This document shows positions 1 through 9,949 of a stretch of 41,289 nucleotides of DNA, one piece after another (within the stretch, counting starts at the first letter, position 1; each line of letters starts with the position of its first letter). Position numbers and translations under genes: made by a program. The stretch lies in assembly GCA_024220525.1 (NCBI GenBank), contig JAMYWO010000304.1, forward strand, positions 2,781 to 44,069, written 5' to 3'. The stretch is from Cochliopodium minus (taxonomy: Eukaryota > Discosea > Himatismenida > Cochliopodiidae). Below the pieces are notes generated by a model. It was given only the letters and a program-made list of their open reading frames with translations, did no database searches and was not told the DNA's origin.

Positions 1-1049
1 AATTTCGCCGATATATGATAAAATTTTGAATTGGATGATTCCTTTGAATTTTCATCTTCATTTTCTGTATCAAATTCCTCTGTAATTTCCCCTATTTCAA
101 GTTTTTATTTATTTATTTTTATTTCAATCTTATTATATTTACCTTCCACCATTGAAGTTTCTCGAATCTTTAATGCTTTTTGAATATTCTATCAATTGAT
201 GGAAATATGTTTAATTTCAAAGATAAATATTGATGTTTTTACCGCAAATCTTTCAATAAATAAAAAATTAACATTCTTATAAAAATATATGAAGAGAGAA
301 ATAATCACCTGAAATATCTCTGTTTCGAATCCTTGAATGGTTTCTTGAATGAAACGTGATTAATGTATTTTTCATTGAAAAGATTGATCAGTTTTTGTTC
401 TGCTTCTGTTCTTTCTATATCAAAATGTTCCACCACCCAATCAACCTTTATATATTTAATGATTTTTATTGATCAAGAATTAATTATTTTTAATTTGAGA
501 TATATTGTTTATTACAGCCTTTTTTCCAGAGAAAGATTTCTCATATTTTTTACCATTTCTTCTATTTTCTTTCAACATCACTCCCTTCTCTACATCTGCC
601 AATTTCACAATGAATAGAGAGTACTTTTCGATATAAAAACGATGGATTATTAATAATAATATATTATTTTTGAGTATAATCTCTTATTACATCGTCCAAA
701 ATTGATTTATCATATTTTTCTACTTCAATTTTGATGGTTTGAGTTAAAGTATCGGAATTTTTGTCTTCTGTTTTTGAAAAAGATTGACAAATAAAAAAAA
801 TTTATAAAAGGAAAATTTAGGCGAAAAAATATTATTTTTACTCTTCTTTGAAAATATACTCTTTTTCTTTCCCTTTTCAATCACATTTTTTGTTTCTGGG
901 GTTGAAAGGGAATTATTGTTAACTTGACCGATCTTGGTTATGACAGGAGGTTCTTCATCTTCAAGATATTCCAAAAAACCTTTTGCACCACTTTTTAAAA
1001 AAAAATTTTATTAATTTGAAACAATCACTGATTGTTTGTGATACCTCAT
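1..1049 (-). CDS. DEP-domain protein, 5' part (gene runs off the left edge)
   Basis: Not a recognised ortholog; the visible part ends in a DEP domain, a fold that usually docks signalling proteins to membranes or GPCRs. Model exons: 1045-1049, 842-990, 691-767, 516-623, 309-445, 243-249, 143-167, 1-91. The start ATG lies in a 5-nt coding exon and the protein begins MSGAKGFLEYLEDEEPP. A Lys/Ser-rich stretch follows, then the DEP core: LADVEKGVMLKENRRNGK, KKAVDWVVEHFDI, then FKDSKQRYFRF. After it comes an acidic Glu/Asn/Ser-rich linker that is still open at base 1. The 7-nt exon 243-249 is needed to keep the acidic frame. Skipping it also gives an open frame, but with unusual codons, so that junction is uncertain. 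What lies beyond the edge (RhoGAP, RGS, kinase or other) cannot be seen. Confidence 0.75.
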
Positions 1050-1306
1050 TTAATTTTCAGTAATTTTTTTTTTTTATATTTTGATTGATCGAGAAAATTT
1101 TGAAACAAATGAAAAAAATTTGTTTACATGTAAGTTGAAATTGAATAATTCATCAAATTGTATTATGGCATTTATGTACAGTGGAATTTATTTAAGAAGA
1201 AGAATAATAAAATTATATAAAAATGTTTTTAGTTCCAATTTGTCTATTTAACTTTCAACGAAAGAAAGAGTATTTAAAAAAAAAGATACAAAATGATTCA
1301 TAGTGT

Positions 1307-3095
1307 TCATAATTTAATATTGTCCCTAAAATTGATAATTTCTTGTTTAAGAGAAGAAGGAATAAAAGATAAAGGATCATCTGTCTCTTTAAGAACAGTT
1401 CTACAACTGTTACAAACATACTTACAAAGAACGAGATTATCTTCCTTATTGTCATTATTGAGACTAGTAGTGTTCTTTAAAGCGTTTTGAAGATCAATTT
1501 TTCTGAAATAGCTGAGTAAAATAATAAAGAAAAAAAAGAGATTAAATGAAACTTAATTAAAAAAATAAAATTTTACATGGCACAAAGAGGGCAAAGAAGA
1601 TTATCAACATCTGAGTGGATTTCTTTGTTAATTTCTTTTGTTCTGAGTCTAAAAACTTTTTTCTTTGAACGTTGCTCTTGATTACCAGTGTTACTTTCTA
1701 AATCACTTGGAGGAGTATCCAAATTGGTATTATTCTCATTCAAAGTATCATTGTTTTCAGATTTAGGAAAAGTGAGGTAATGTTGAAAAGAAATGTTGAG
1801 AGGGGTGGGAGGTTGCAATTTGTTGGCACATCTGAGAAGAGAATAAAAAGTGTGATCAAAATCGTTCTGCAAACCAACCAAAAAGTGTTGAGTGAGATGA
1901 TCTACGCTAACTCTTTTATCTGTTGAATCGGAAGTAAAAGAAGGGTAACTCAAGTATTGCATCTTTTTGTGGTGAGCATATAAGTAGACATCTTTCCTTA
2001 TCGAGTTTTGGAGAGGCTTTACGATTTGGAAGGTGTCCTCTGTTTTGAATTTCTCGAAATATTCTGATTTTATATTGTTGAAAAGAGGCATTGATATGAT
2101 AGGATGACAACTAGAGGCAGAGCTGAAACCATTACCTACAAAAAATATTAATAACAAAAAAAATTAGTTTTGAAAAATATGCAGGATAAATGAATAAAAA
2201 GTAATAAGGACAAATGGAAAAAATAAATCACAATATAATTGAACAAGCAAATTTATTAATTTTAAATTTTATTTAATAAAATGTTTTACCTTTACAAACA
2301 GAGGAAATAAGATCATAAACCATGTTCTCTCCACATTCCCCTGTCACCAAGTTGTTACAATGCATCATCTGGCAACTTTTCAACAACAATTTTTTTCTCA
2401 GACACTTCAACAACTCCTCTTTGGCACTCATTGTGAGAGGTCTTTCGAATAATTTTTTGAGAGATGAAATGTCACCTTCCCTCTTTGTTTTTGGATAAAG
2501 AATTTCCATTTCCTTCACGACTTTTTCGTTTTTATGTATTATTTGGAGATAAGAGTCCAAAAATTGATCGTTTTGGAAGATTATGTACAGTGGAATTTCT
2601 AGTAAGAGATAGCTCGAAAAATTTTTGGCGCAATCTTCTCTCACAAACTTTGATACTTCTCTTTTATCGAATAGATCATCCTCGTTGATGAAGATTATTG
2701 ATACATCCAGATACATTGATGCTTTCTTTTTCTTTCTTGTCAAATCAATGTTGGCTCCATCCACTATTTCCATCAATAATCTTGAGCATAATCCTCCTGA
2801 ATATCCCAATCCCAATCTCGTTTTATGTTCTTTCCTCTTGCTATGTATAGATCTCAATATAAATATGCTTTTGTGAAACAAATGTCCAGAAAAACAATCC
2901 CTTTTCAATGGTATTTTGATGATTGGTATTTGTTTTATTCAATTTCTAATAATTTTCTCAAAAAAAAATTTACCAACAAAATGGTTCATTTCTTATCAAT
3001 GTTGCTGGTTTAACAATTTTACATTTGGAACAGTTATCCATACTGATATTATTTTTGATTTGTTTATCATCTTGTTCGAAACATTCACCATCCAT
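1307..3095 (-). CDS. CTU2: Cytoplasmic tRNA 2-thiolation protein 2 (CTU2/NCS2)
   Basis: CTU2 is the non-catalytic partner of CTU1/NCS6. The complex thiolates U34 of cytosolic tRNA-Lys(UUU), Glu and Gln, using sulfur carried by URM1. Model exons 2974-3095, 2290-2900, 1577-2135 and 1307-1511 give 498 residues, near the family length. Visible features: an N-terminal cysteine pair (NCSKC), then PFCWDCFSGHLF, which is the family's second zinc-type cysteine pair. Next come a degenerate PP-loop (LGYSGGLCSRLL, without the catalytic SGGxDS), a CNNLVTGE segment, and C-terminal CPLC and CNSC cysteine pairs. The cysteines and domain order make the assignment firm. The gene is divergent from the Pol III subunit gene at 3194, with under 100 bp between the two start codons. 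Confidence 0.9.
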
Positions 3096-3193
3096 TTTGT
3101 TTTATATTCTCCTTTAAACAATTTTTTTTTTATTTTGCAACATAAAAAATTAAAAAAAAAAAAATTGTTGAAAAGAATACAATTGGTGGAAAT
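3096..3193. promoter_or_regulatory. Short shared 5' region between CTU2 and RPC9
   Basis: These 98 bases separate the start codons of two divergent genes and must hold both 5' UTRs and core promoters. The segment is A/T-rich, with T runs near 3120-3135 and an A-rich stretch around 3148-3165. No TATA-like element or other named motif stands out against the composition. Co-regulation is inferred only from the head-to-head arrangement. Confidence 0.45.
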
Positions 3194-3808
3194 ATGTCAA
3201 AGTAAAGAGATTATATTATATTGTTATTTTTCATCTTAATTTAAATGTAGAATATTGGAACAAAAATTAATTACTGATTATGAAGTATTGCAACATTTAT
3301 GTGATAAAAAAAACAACGAAGGGGTTGAAATTTTGGTCAGTTATTTTTCCTTTTTCAAAAATAATCTCAAATAATTGAATTTTTTCATATGTAAAGGCAA
3401 AAACATATCTCCAAAATACAAATGCGGCAATAATAGATGATGGAAAAGAATTTATGGATCAATTAAATAAACTAGATTTGGATGTAAATGAAAAATTCAA
3501 TGTATTCAATAGAATTCCAACAAGAAATTCAGATATCCATTTGGTAAAATTAGGAAATGAAAAATTTAAAAAAAATAAAATAATTAAAAAAGATTATTGG
3601 TAATCGTGTGAGTGATTTGAACACTTACAAAGAAATAAAAAAGATAATATCAAACGCGGTACATCACGAAGAATATAACGAAGAAGAAGATATAGACTAT
3701 CAAATGTATCAACAACAAGCTGGCGAATACGAGTATGGAGGGTACAATGACAACATGGAAGATGAACAAAACAATAATAATGTAGATGATCAAAAAGAAG
3801 ATATATAA
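3194..3808 (+). CDS. RNA polymerase III subunit RPC9 (CRCP/Rpc17)
   Basis: RPC9 with RPC8 forms the stalk of RNA polymerase III and helps initiation on tRNA and 5S genes. Model exons 3194-3201, 3251-3335, 3397-3543 and 3593-3808 give 151 residues. The first coding exon is only 8 nt and encodes Met-Ser plus two bases. Signatures are ILEQKLITDYEVLQHL at the N-terminus and LDLDVNEKFNVFNRIPTRN followed by SDIHLIIGNRV, matching the CRCP pattern of a leading 'L(S/T)(N/D)(Y/F)EVL' and a later 'EK..L.N..P....E..LI'. The closest alternative is the Pol II paralog RPB4, but the LITDYEVL start fits RPC9 better. The C-terminal 60 residues are acidic and Gln/Asn/Tyr-rich. Confidence 0.75.
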
Positions 3809-3973
3809 GAAATAATAATAAAAAAAAACACTTTTTTCAGGAAAAAAAAAATAAAACTATTTATTTAATATACTTTTTTTTTTAGACAATGCATTTCCCT
3901 CTACCTTTTTTTTTTCTTATGTTGAAAGTATTTTTTCAACATTTTTTTTTTTTTTTTTTTTGTTATCCCATGT

Positions 3974-5518
3974 TTATGCTGGTTTCTATTTGCAGAAAAA
4001 AAAAAATCAATTTAATGGTTTTTTTTAAAAAGATTAAAAAAAATTTACCTTAAAGTTGGAAAGTACAGGAGAAATATTTTTAAATGCAGCCTCTACTCCC
4101 TTTTTGGTTTTGGCACCAGTAATTACAATTTTTCCAGAGACAAAAATCAAAAGGGTGACCTTTGGTTCGATCATCTTGTAAATCAAACCAGGAAAGAGCT
4201 CAGGTTCAAACCTACAACTGTTGATGTGCTCAGAAGTATTCAGAGCCTCTAAAGAGACTTTGTAACCAACTTCACAAGAAGCGACAATGTTCTGAACTTT
4301 GAAATCTTTAAAAGTGGCGGGAAAATCTAATTTTTTGACGATACGTGCAAACTTTTTACAAGCCAACTTTGATTCTGATTCGTTTTTAGCACCTGTAACC
4401 ACCACTTTTCCGGAAGAAAAAATGAGAGCGGTAGTTTGAGGGCTTTTGATTCTCATCACCAAAGCAGCAAATCTCTTAGGATGGTACTCGGTGTTACGTG
4501 CTTTCTTTTGGATTTTGGGTAAATCGAGCTTGCAATCCAAACTAAAGGTGGAAATGACATTCTGCAAAACGGGCTCCTTTTGATCATAGTTGAAATCATC
4601 ATCATTAGTATCTTTGTTGGTGTCTTGGCTACTTTCTTGAACATTTTCTTGAGTAGGAATGTATTGATTGAACTGACTCAGACCCAGTTGATTTAAACTC
4701 ATTTTTTTGATCTCCTCGTTCTCTTCTCCTCCCAAATCTAAACTTTCGTGACCAAGTCCGTTGAGGGGGTTGCTGAAAAAAGAGGGTGTGGAGAGGGAGG
4801 TGTACGATGGTGTGCTTGGAACATAATTAAGGGGATTTATTTTTGGTCTGCTTTGTGATAAAGGATTGAGATTTTTTATTGGTGGGAGTGCATTTGTTAC
4901 ATTGAGGGGTGCATTTAGATATCCTCCTATATTCCAAAATTATATTTAACAAAAAAAAAAAAAAGGAATAAATAAAAAAATGAGAAATTCTATCCACATA
5001 TTTGTCTCATAAAGTATTAAATTAATAACTCATAAATTATTTATTTCTCTAAACAAAGGATATTTATTTTTGAAGGAAAGAATTCTTATGATAATGATGG
5101 GATTTTCCCTTAATTCAAGACAAAAAACAATTTTTATTGAAAAATTATTGTAATTACCACTATTCATTTGATTATTAAATGGCATTGGAGAACTCATATA
5201 ATTTGAAGGAGATTGGATTGGAGGTAAATATTGTGATTGCCCAAGATTTAAATGACTATAACTATTTGAAAGATTCATATTGTTGTTTGATTGGAAATTA
5301 TTTGTAGATGTGACCAATGGTGATGTTGAGCTATTATTTGTATAATTATTATTATTTTGCAAATAGGAGAAATAATTGCTATTAGATAAGCTTGGTGATG
5401 GAGGAACTGTTAGAGTTTTCTCATTATTCCCATTATCATTGCTACTATTTTCACTATTCCCATTATTAAGATGTGAAGTATCAAAATTATAAGTAAATGA
5501 AAGTATTTGTCTATTCAT
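3974..5518 (-). CDS. TBP: TATA-box-binding protein (TBP) with long N-terminal region
   Basis: TBP is the DNA-bending core factor of all three nuclear polymerases. Model exons 5158-5518, 4049-4926 and 3974-3985 give 416 residues. The saddle core occupies roughly residues 238-416 with both direct repeats: [20 protein letters not shown] and [17 protein letters not shown], then [15 protein letters not shown] and [15 protein letters not shown]. The DNA-intercalating phenylalanines of these strands appear kept. The last exon is 12 nt and encodes Lys-Pro-Ala-stop after the conserved SNFK. The first 237 residues are Asn/Ser/Pro/Tyr-rich low complexity, much longer than in yeast or plants. The intron between exons 1 and 2 is about 230 nt, among the longest here. 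The start at 5518 is the first ATG in the open frame. Confidence 0.95.
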
Positions 5519-6018
5519 CTAATCATTTATTTCAAAAATATGGTTAAAAAAAAAGATTTATAATGAGTAATATTCTTATTTATTTCTTTTTATTAAGGAA
5601 ATATAATTTATAAAAGGTTTAAAGGTATTTTCAACATTACTCTATATGTTTTTATGCAAAGAGACAATTTTTTTTTTATTTATTTTTCTGAAATATGTGA
5701 AAATTATAAATGAAAAATTAAAATAAAAATGAGAAAGAGAGGAAAATTATCTTTATAATGAATCAAAACTAAAAAATACTTATTTGATAAAAGCTTTTAA
5801 ATTGTTCAAAGTATTGAGAAATCTTCTTAAATGAACTCAATATAATCTTTTTTTTTTAATGACTTTATCATAAAGTCGAAATTATAATGCACCAAATGCT
5901 TCCAAATTGCTTCCAACACAAAGTTATTTTTATATTTCAGAATGTATCCTTTTATATTTTGAATAAAATATAAAAAAAATTAGGTTTAATTTTTGATCAA
6001 ACAAACAAATATAAAAAA
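5519..6018. other. Divergent intergenic region, TBP / SH3 gene
   Basis: About 500 bases of A/T-rich DNA lie between two divergent start codons. I found no exon-like reading frame with splice signals, no RNA gene and no repeat beyond short A and T runs. It presumably holds both promoters. Confidence 0.5.
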
Positions 6019-6578
6019 ATGAGTGGTAAAGAATATTAAATTTTAAAGAAAATAGATTTAAGAAGATCTAAATGAATAACCTTTATATAATTAATTTTGT
6101 TCCTTATAAATTTGTTTATATATAGATGATGATGAATGGGGAGATCAAGATGTTAAAAAAGCACCAACCGTTATTGGAACATATTTGGTTATTAAAGAGT
6201 AAATTAACCATTTCCCTTTAAAAGTTTAAGGAATAAAAAAAATTTTAGTTATAATCCACCTTCAAATGATCAATTGACATTAGAATTGGATAATATTGTT
6301 TTTGTTTTCTCCAAAGGTATGAAATATTGAATAATTTTTTTTTTATTGAATAATTAATTTCGAAAAAAAATAGATACTGGTACTCCTTTTTAAAATGAAC
6401 AATTAATTGAAAAACAAAAACTAAAAAAATCTTTTGTAGGTGATCAAAACTACTGGTTTGGAGAAACCAAGGGTTGCAGTGGTAAATCTTTTGAAATTTT
6501 TGAAATCTTTTCTTTACCTATCTTAATCTTTTAGGAAAATTCCCACACAAAGGATACTTGAAACCAATCAATCTTTAA
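6019..6578 (+). CDS. Small single-SH3-domain protein
   Basis: The 79-residue product is an acidic leader (MSDDDEWGDQDVKKAP) followed by one SH3 domain and almost nothing else. SH3 landmarks are the ALYDY-like VIKDYNPP, LTLELDNIVFVF, the Trp-containing NYWFGE, GCSGKFP and the C-terminal GYLKPINL. SH3 domains bind proline-rich ligands. The partner is unknown, and the DH-PH RhoGEF next door carries Pro-rich stretches but is only a neighbour. Model exons: 6019-6025, 6126-6198, 6249-6316, 6374-6379, 6440-6481, 6535-6578. The 6-nt exon is optional: joining 6316 directly to 6440 keeps the frame and removes two residues. The first exon holds only ATGAGTG. No ortholog is recognised. Confidence 0.8.
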
Positions 6579-6712
6579 ATCTGCTAAATATAAAATTAAA
6601 AATGAATTATAAAACTTCAAAAATTTTTTTTTTTTTACATTAAAATTTTTATTTCTTTAGTTTACTTTTTAAAATTAAATAAAATTTAAAAAATTATAAA
6701 ATATTATATATC

Positions 6713-9585
6713 TCATTTATCAACACTCTCTTTGGGAGATTTAGATTGTTCGATACAACTCATCCAATCACGTTTTTGTTGACTACTATTACAAAAAACG
6801 ATAAAACGTATAGGATTTTCATCAATTCTGTGAACCTCAAAAACATTCTTTGCGTTTTTCCCGTAGAGGGGAGGGAAAGAATTGTCAAGAACATCTATCA
6901 CTATTGTATCTCTCAATTTAAACAACTCTTTAAGCAAAAGATTATCCTGTTTGCTGTCACAAATCAACAGAATGTCGCTGAGAAGTATAAACCTCATGTT
7001 TTCTATTGTTTTTTCCTTTCGCTTCTTTTCAAAATTCCATCTACAAAAAACCAAAGTTGATTCACAAACGAATGTTCTTTTTCCATCAACAAGATTCAGA
7101 GCCAACAACTTTTTTTATGAAAAAAAAAATATTGTTAGTTAACAAATAAAAAGAAATTTCTTTTTAAAGAAAGAGAAATATCTACATTAGATTTTGAGTT
7201 AAGAGACTTTTCTAATTTTTCAAGAATTGTTTGAGATTCTGCAAAAATTAAGGATTCATTAGAGTTATTCAAGATAGTTGTCATTGTGGAAAAAGTCTTT
7301 TGGAGAAGCTCCGATTCATTGGCGTCTTGTTCAATAAGATTTCCCTCTTTAGATTCTCCATTATCGTCTTTCTTCAAGTACAATTTTCGGATTTCTTTCA
7401 AAATGAGAGGGTATTTACAAATTCTTTGAACAGGTTTAATCAAGAAACTTGCCAAATCCAACTTTCTGCATTCTTTCATGGAAGACCTTTCCTTGAGAAA
7501 CTGAGCGAACCTTTGGTTAGTTTTGGTAGCTTCCATACGGACTACACGTGCATTGGATTGAGAAGAACAGTGGGAAATGTAGATGCTTTCGAATTCTTTA
7601 GAGAATTTCATAAAAATTTCGGTAAGAAAAGAAACAGGAGCTGGGTTGGAAAGAACTTGCTCCAAATTTCCGAGAAACTTGAAATGGAACTTGTAAAGAA
7701 TCTCATAAGAAAAGAAGATCTGGTCTATTTGTTCTTCTGAGAGAATAGGTGGCTCTATTTCTTGTAAGGGATATTGAAAGACCTCCAAAATGATCTTCAA
7801 ATCTTCCACGTAATCCTTTTCGGTGTCCAAAAGCTCCTTTAACAAAGTTTCTATTTTGTTTTCCGGATTTCTTTTCTGAGAGATCTGGCTGCTATAAATT
7901 TGAGTGTACTGTTCTATTTTACTTGAAACAGAAGTTCTTCTACCAGCAGTAGTACTCAAAATGTCATATTCCTTTGAATTCTTTCTCTCGTTGAGCCTTT
8001 CCCCAATAGAAGACTGCAAATCAAGACCATTCTCCATTTTTCCACCGACATTCCCATTGTTGAATAAATAATCTTCCAAGCTGAGTTCTTTGAGATACTG
8101 GATTCCTTCATCAGATTCTGATTTGTCCAAGTTTTTATCAGAAACAGGGAAAACAATATCAGAGTTGGTTTTTTCCATGCTTGGTTTTTTTTGTTTATCA
8201 GAGAGATCTTCCTCCATGATGGGCAAAAGAGGATCGCTGGTGTGATCGGTGTATGTGTGAGATTTGTTGAATTTCTTTTGGGCTCTGTTTTGTAGGCTTT
8301 CCTTCTTTGGGTTCGGAGTAGGTGGGGGTTTAATAGGTCTTGGTGGAGGTATTTCTGCAAAGTTGATTTGATGTAAATCACTGCTGAAACGAGGAGACAA
8401 GTTGTTGGGAGAAAATTTGCGGATGTTTCTCACTTTCTTTTTAAACTCCTCTTCTGCAACACCCATCTCCTTTGGAGAAGCAGTCTTTTTGAGATTGCTC
8501 ATCAAGATAAAGTGCTTGAGATTTTCATTTTCTAGGCGGAGGTTCCTGTTTTCCTTTTCGAGTTGATCTTTATCAGATTCATCTTCGTTACTTTGAACCT
8601 CAGAGTTGTTTTCGGAAGTAGATATTTCACCAGAATCGCCAAGAGGTGTCCGAAGAAATTCTTTGTTAGAAACAGGTAATACATCATTGGATCTTCTTGT
8701 GAGCTCTTTTTTATCTTCTTGAAAATTCACTGTTGAGATTATCGGATCTGTTTTAGAATTAGAGGGTGGTGTTCTATCGAAAACATTCAATGTTTTTCTG
8801 TATGAAATTTTTTTGGTCTCTTCTTTCCTTCTGGGTGTTACCAAAAAGCTTTGCACATTGCTTTTTTCCATTTGCACAGATTTCACTTTGGCTATTCTGT
8901 TTATTTCTTCTACAATCATCTGATGCTTCATTTCTGGGACCACTTGCTTTGTTGTGGAATTGGATGATTTCTTCTTTTTTAAATTATTGCTCCCTGGTTT
9001 ATCTTCCATGTAATCCTCTCCCAATTCATTCTCTGCCATTATGATATGCTCCATGATTTCATCGTATCTTTGGTTCAATCTATTTTTGCTCTGTATTTCA
9101 AAATCAGATATGAGTGTATCTGCGAATTCATAGAACAAGGATATCTCATTTTTTAATATTGATAAAATTTCCCTTGTCTTTTTTGTTTGATTAGCCAAAT
9201 TTTGAATCTTCAATACATTTATTGCCTTATCTTGAAGTACTGATTCGTATTCTATTTCTAAATTTTTCAATTTATTCATCAATCTTTTGTCATTCAAATT
9301 AGCCAATGGATTTTTTGTTTCAACTATAGGAGTATTTGGGAGGTGTGTGTTCGTATTATTGTTATTTTTTATTTCATTTTTTGGGGCAATTGATTTTATA
9401 TTGAGATTTGGTGTTGAAGGATTTTTATCTTTCCTATTTGAGAGTTTTTCCCCAATTTCTTCCCTCTCTTTTAATTCTTCCAATTTTTGTTGATTTCTCA
9501 ATAAATCTTTAAGTTCATTTGGATTAATAAAGGTCGATTGATGCCTTTTTATACTCGTATCTTTCTTTTTCCTAAAAAAAGACAT
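6713..9585 (-). CDS. Rho guanine-nucleotide exchange factor (DH-PH)
   Basis: Predicted GEF that loads GTP onto Rho-family GTPases. Model exons 7144-9585 and 6713-7108 give 945 residues; the 35-nt intron 7109-7143 is the shortest here and has a TAACTAAC branch-like box. N-terminal half: a basic start (MSFFRKKKD), a coiled coil near residues 110-175, a second around residue 345 (LEKENRNLRLENENLK), and Ser/Pro-rich linkers including IPPPRPIKPPPTPNP near 415. The DH domain spans about residues 575-800, with the CR1-like KELLDTEKDYVEDLK and the hallmark LASFLIKPVQRICKYPLIL near 715. The PH domain follows (about 815-930: IENMRFILLSDILLICDSK, and RFIVFCNSSQQKRDW with the PH-type tryptophan). An in-frame ATG 48 bases upstream is rejected because it adds a Lys/Phe-rich stretch unlike the rest. 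Confidence 0.88.
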
Positions 9586-9949
9586 TGTTGTCTCAAATAG
9601 AAAAAAATCAACAACTATTTTTTTTTTTTTCAAAGTTTAATTATATAAAAATACAAAGTGAATTTTCTCCTAGATACAAACTATTAATTGTCAAGAATGT
9701 TTAAATACATTAATATTGAATGAAATAGGAGATATTTGATTTAAATTAAAATCTGATTTTATGATTTCTAGTTAAATGCTCAAAAAAAAAAAGAATTTAC
9801 GAATTATAAACTTTTGGAGATTAGAATAAAAAAGACAAAGATACATAAAAAGGGTCAAAATTTGACCAACAATTTAATCAAAATCAAAAAGAATTTTTTA
9901 AAAATAAAAAAAAGAGAAGAAAAAGAAAAAGAAAAGAAAAAAAAAAGTT
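9586..9949. other. Intergenic region between two minus-strand genes
   Basis: About 360 bases between the RhoGEF start and the stop of the upstream poly(A) polymerase gene. It is A/T-rich with several A runs (for example near 9781 and 9900-9945). No gene, RNA or repeat can be supported. Confidence 0.5.

Noticed and set aside
744-974. Separate small Lys-rich protein on the minus strand
   Set aside because: It is one exon read through into its intron. With splice sites at 990, 842, 767 and 691 it joins the DEP-domain gene in frame.
9586-9633. Upstream in-frame ATG for the RhoGEF at 9633
   Set aside because: The added residues are Lys/Phe/Val-rich and derive from an A-run. The start at 9585 (MSFFRKKKD) looks like a normal N-terminus.
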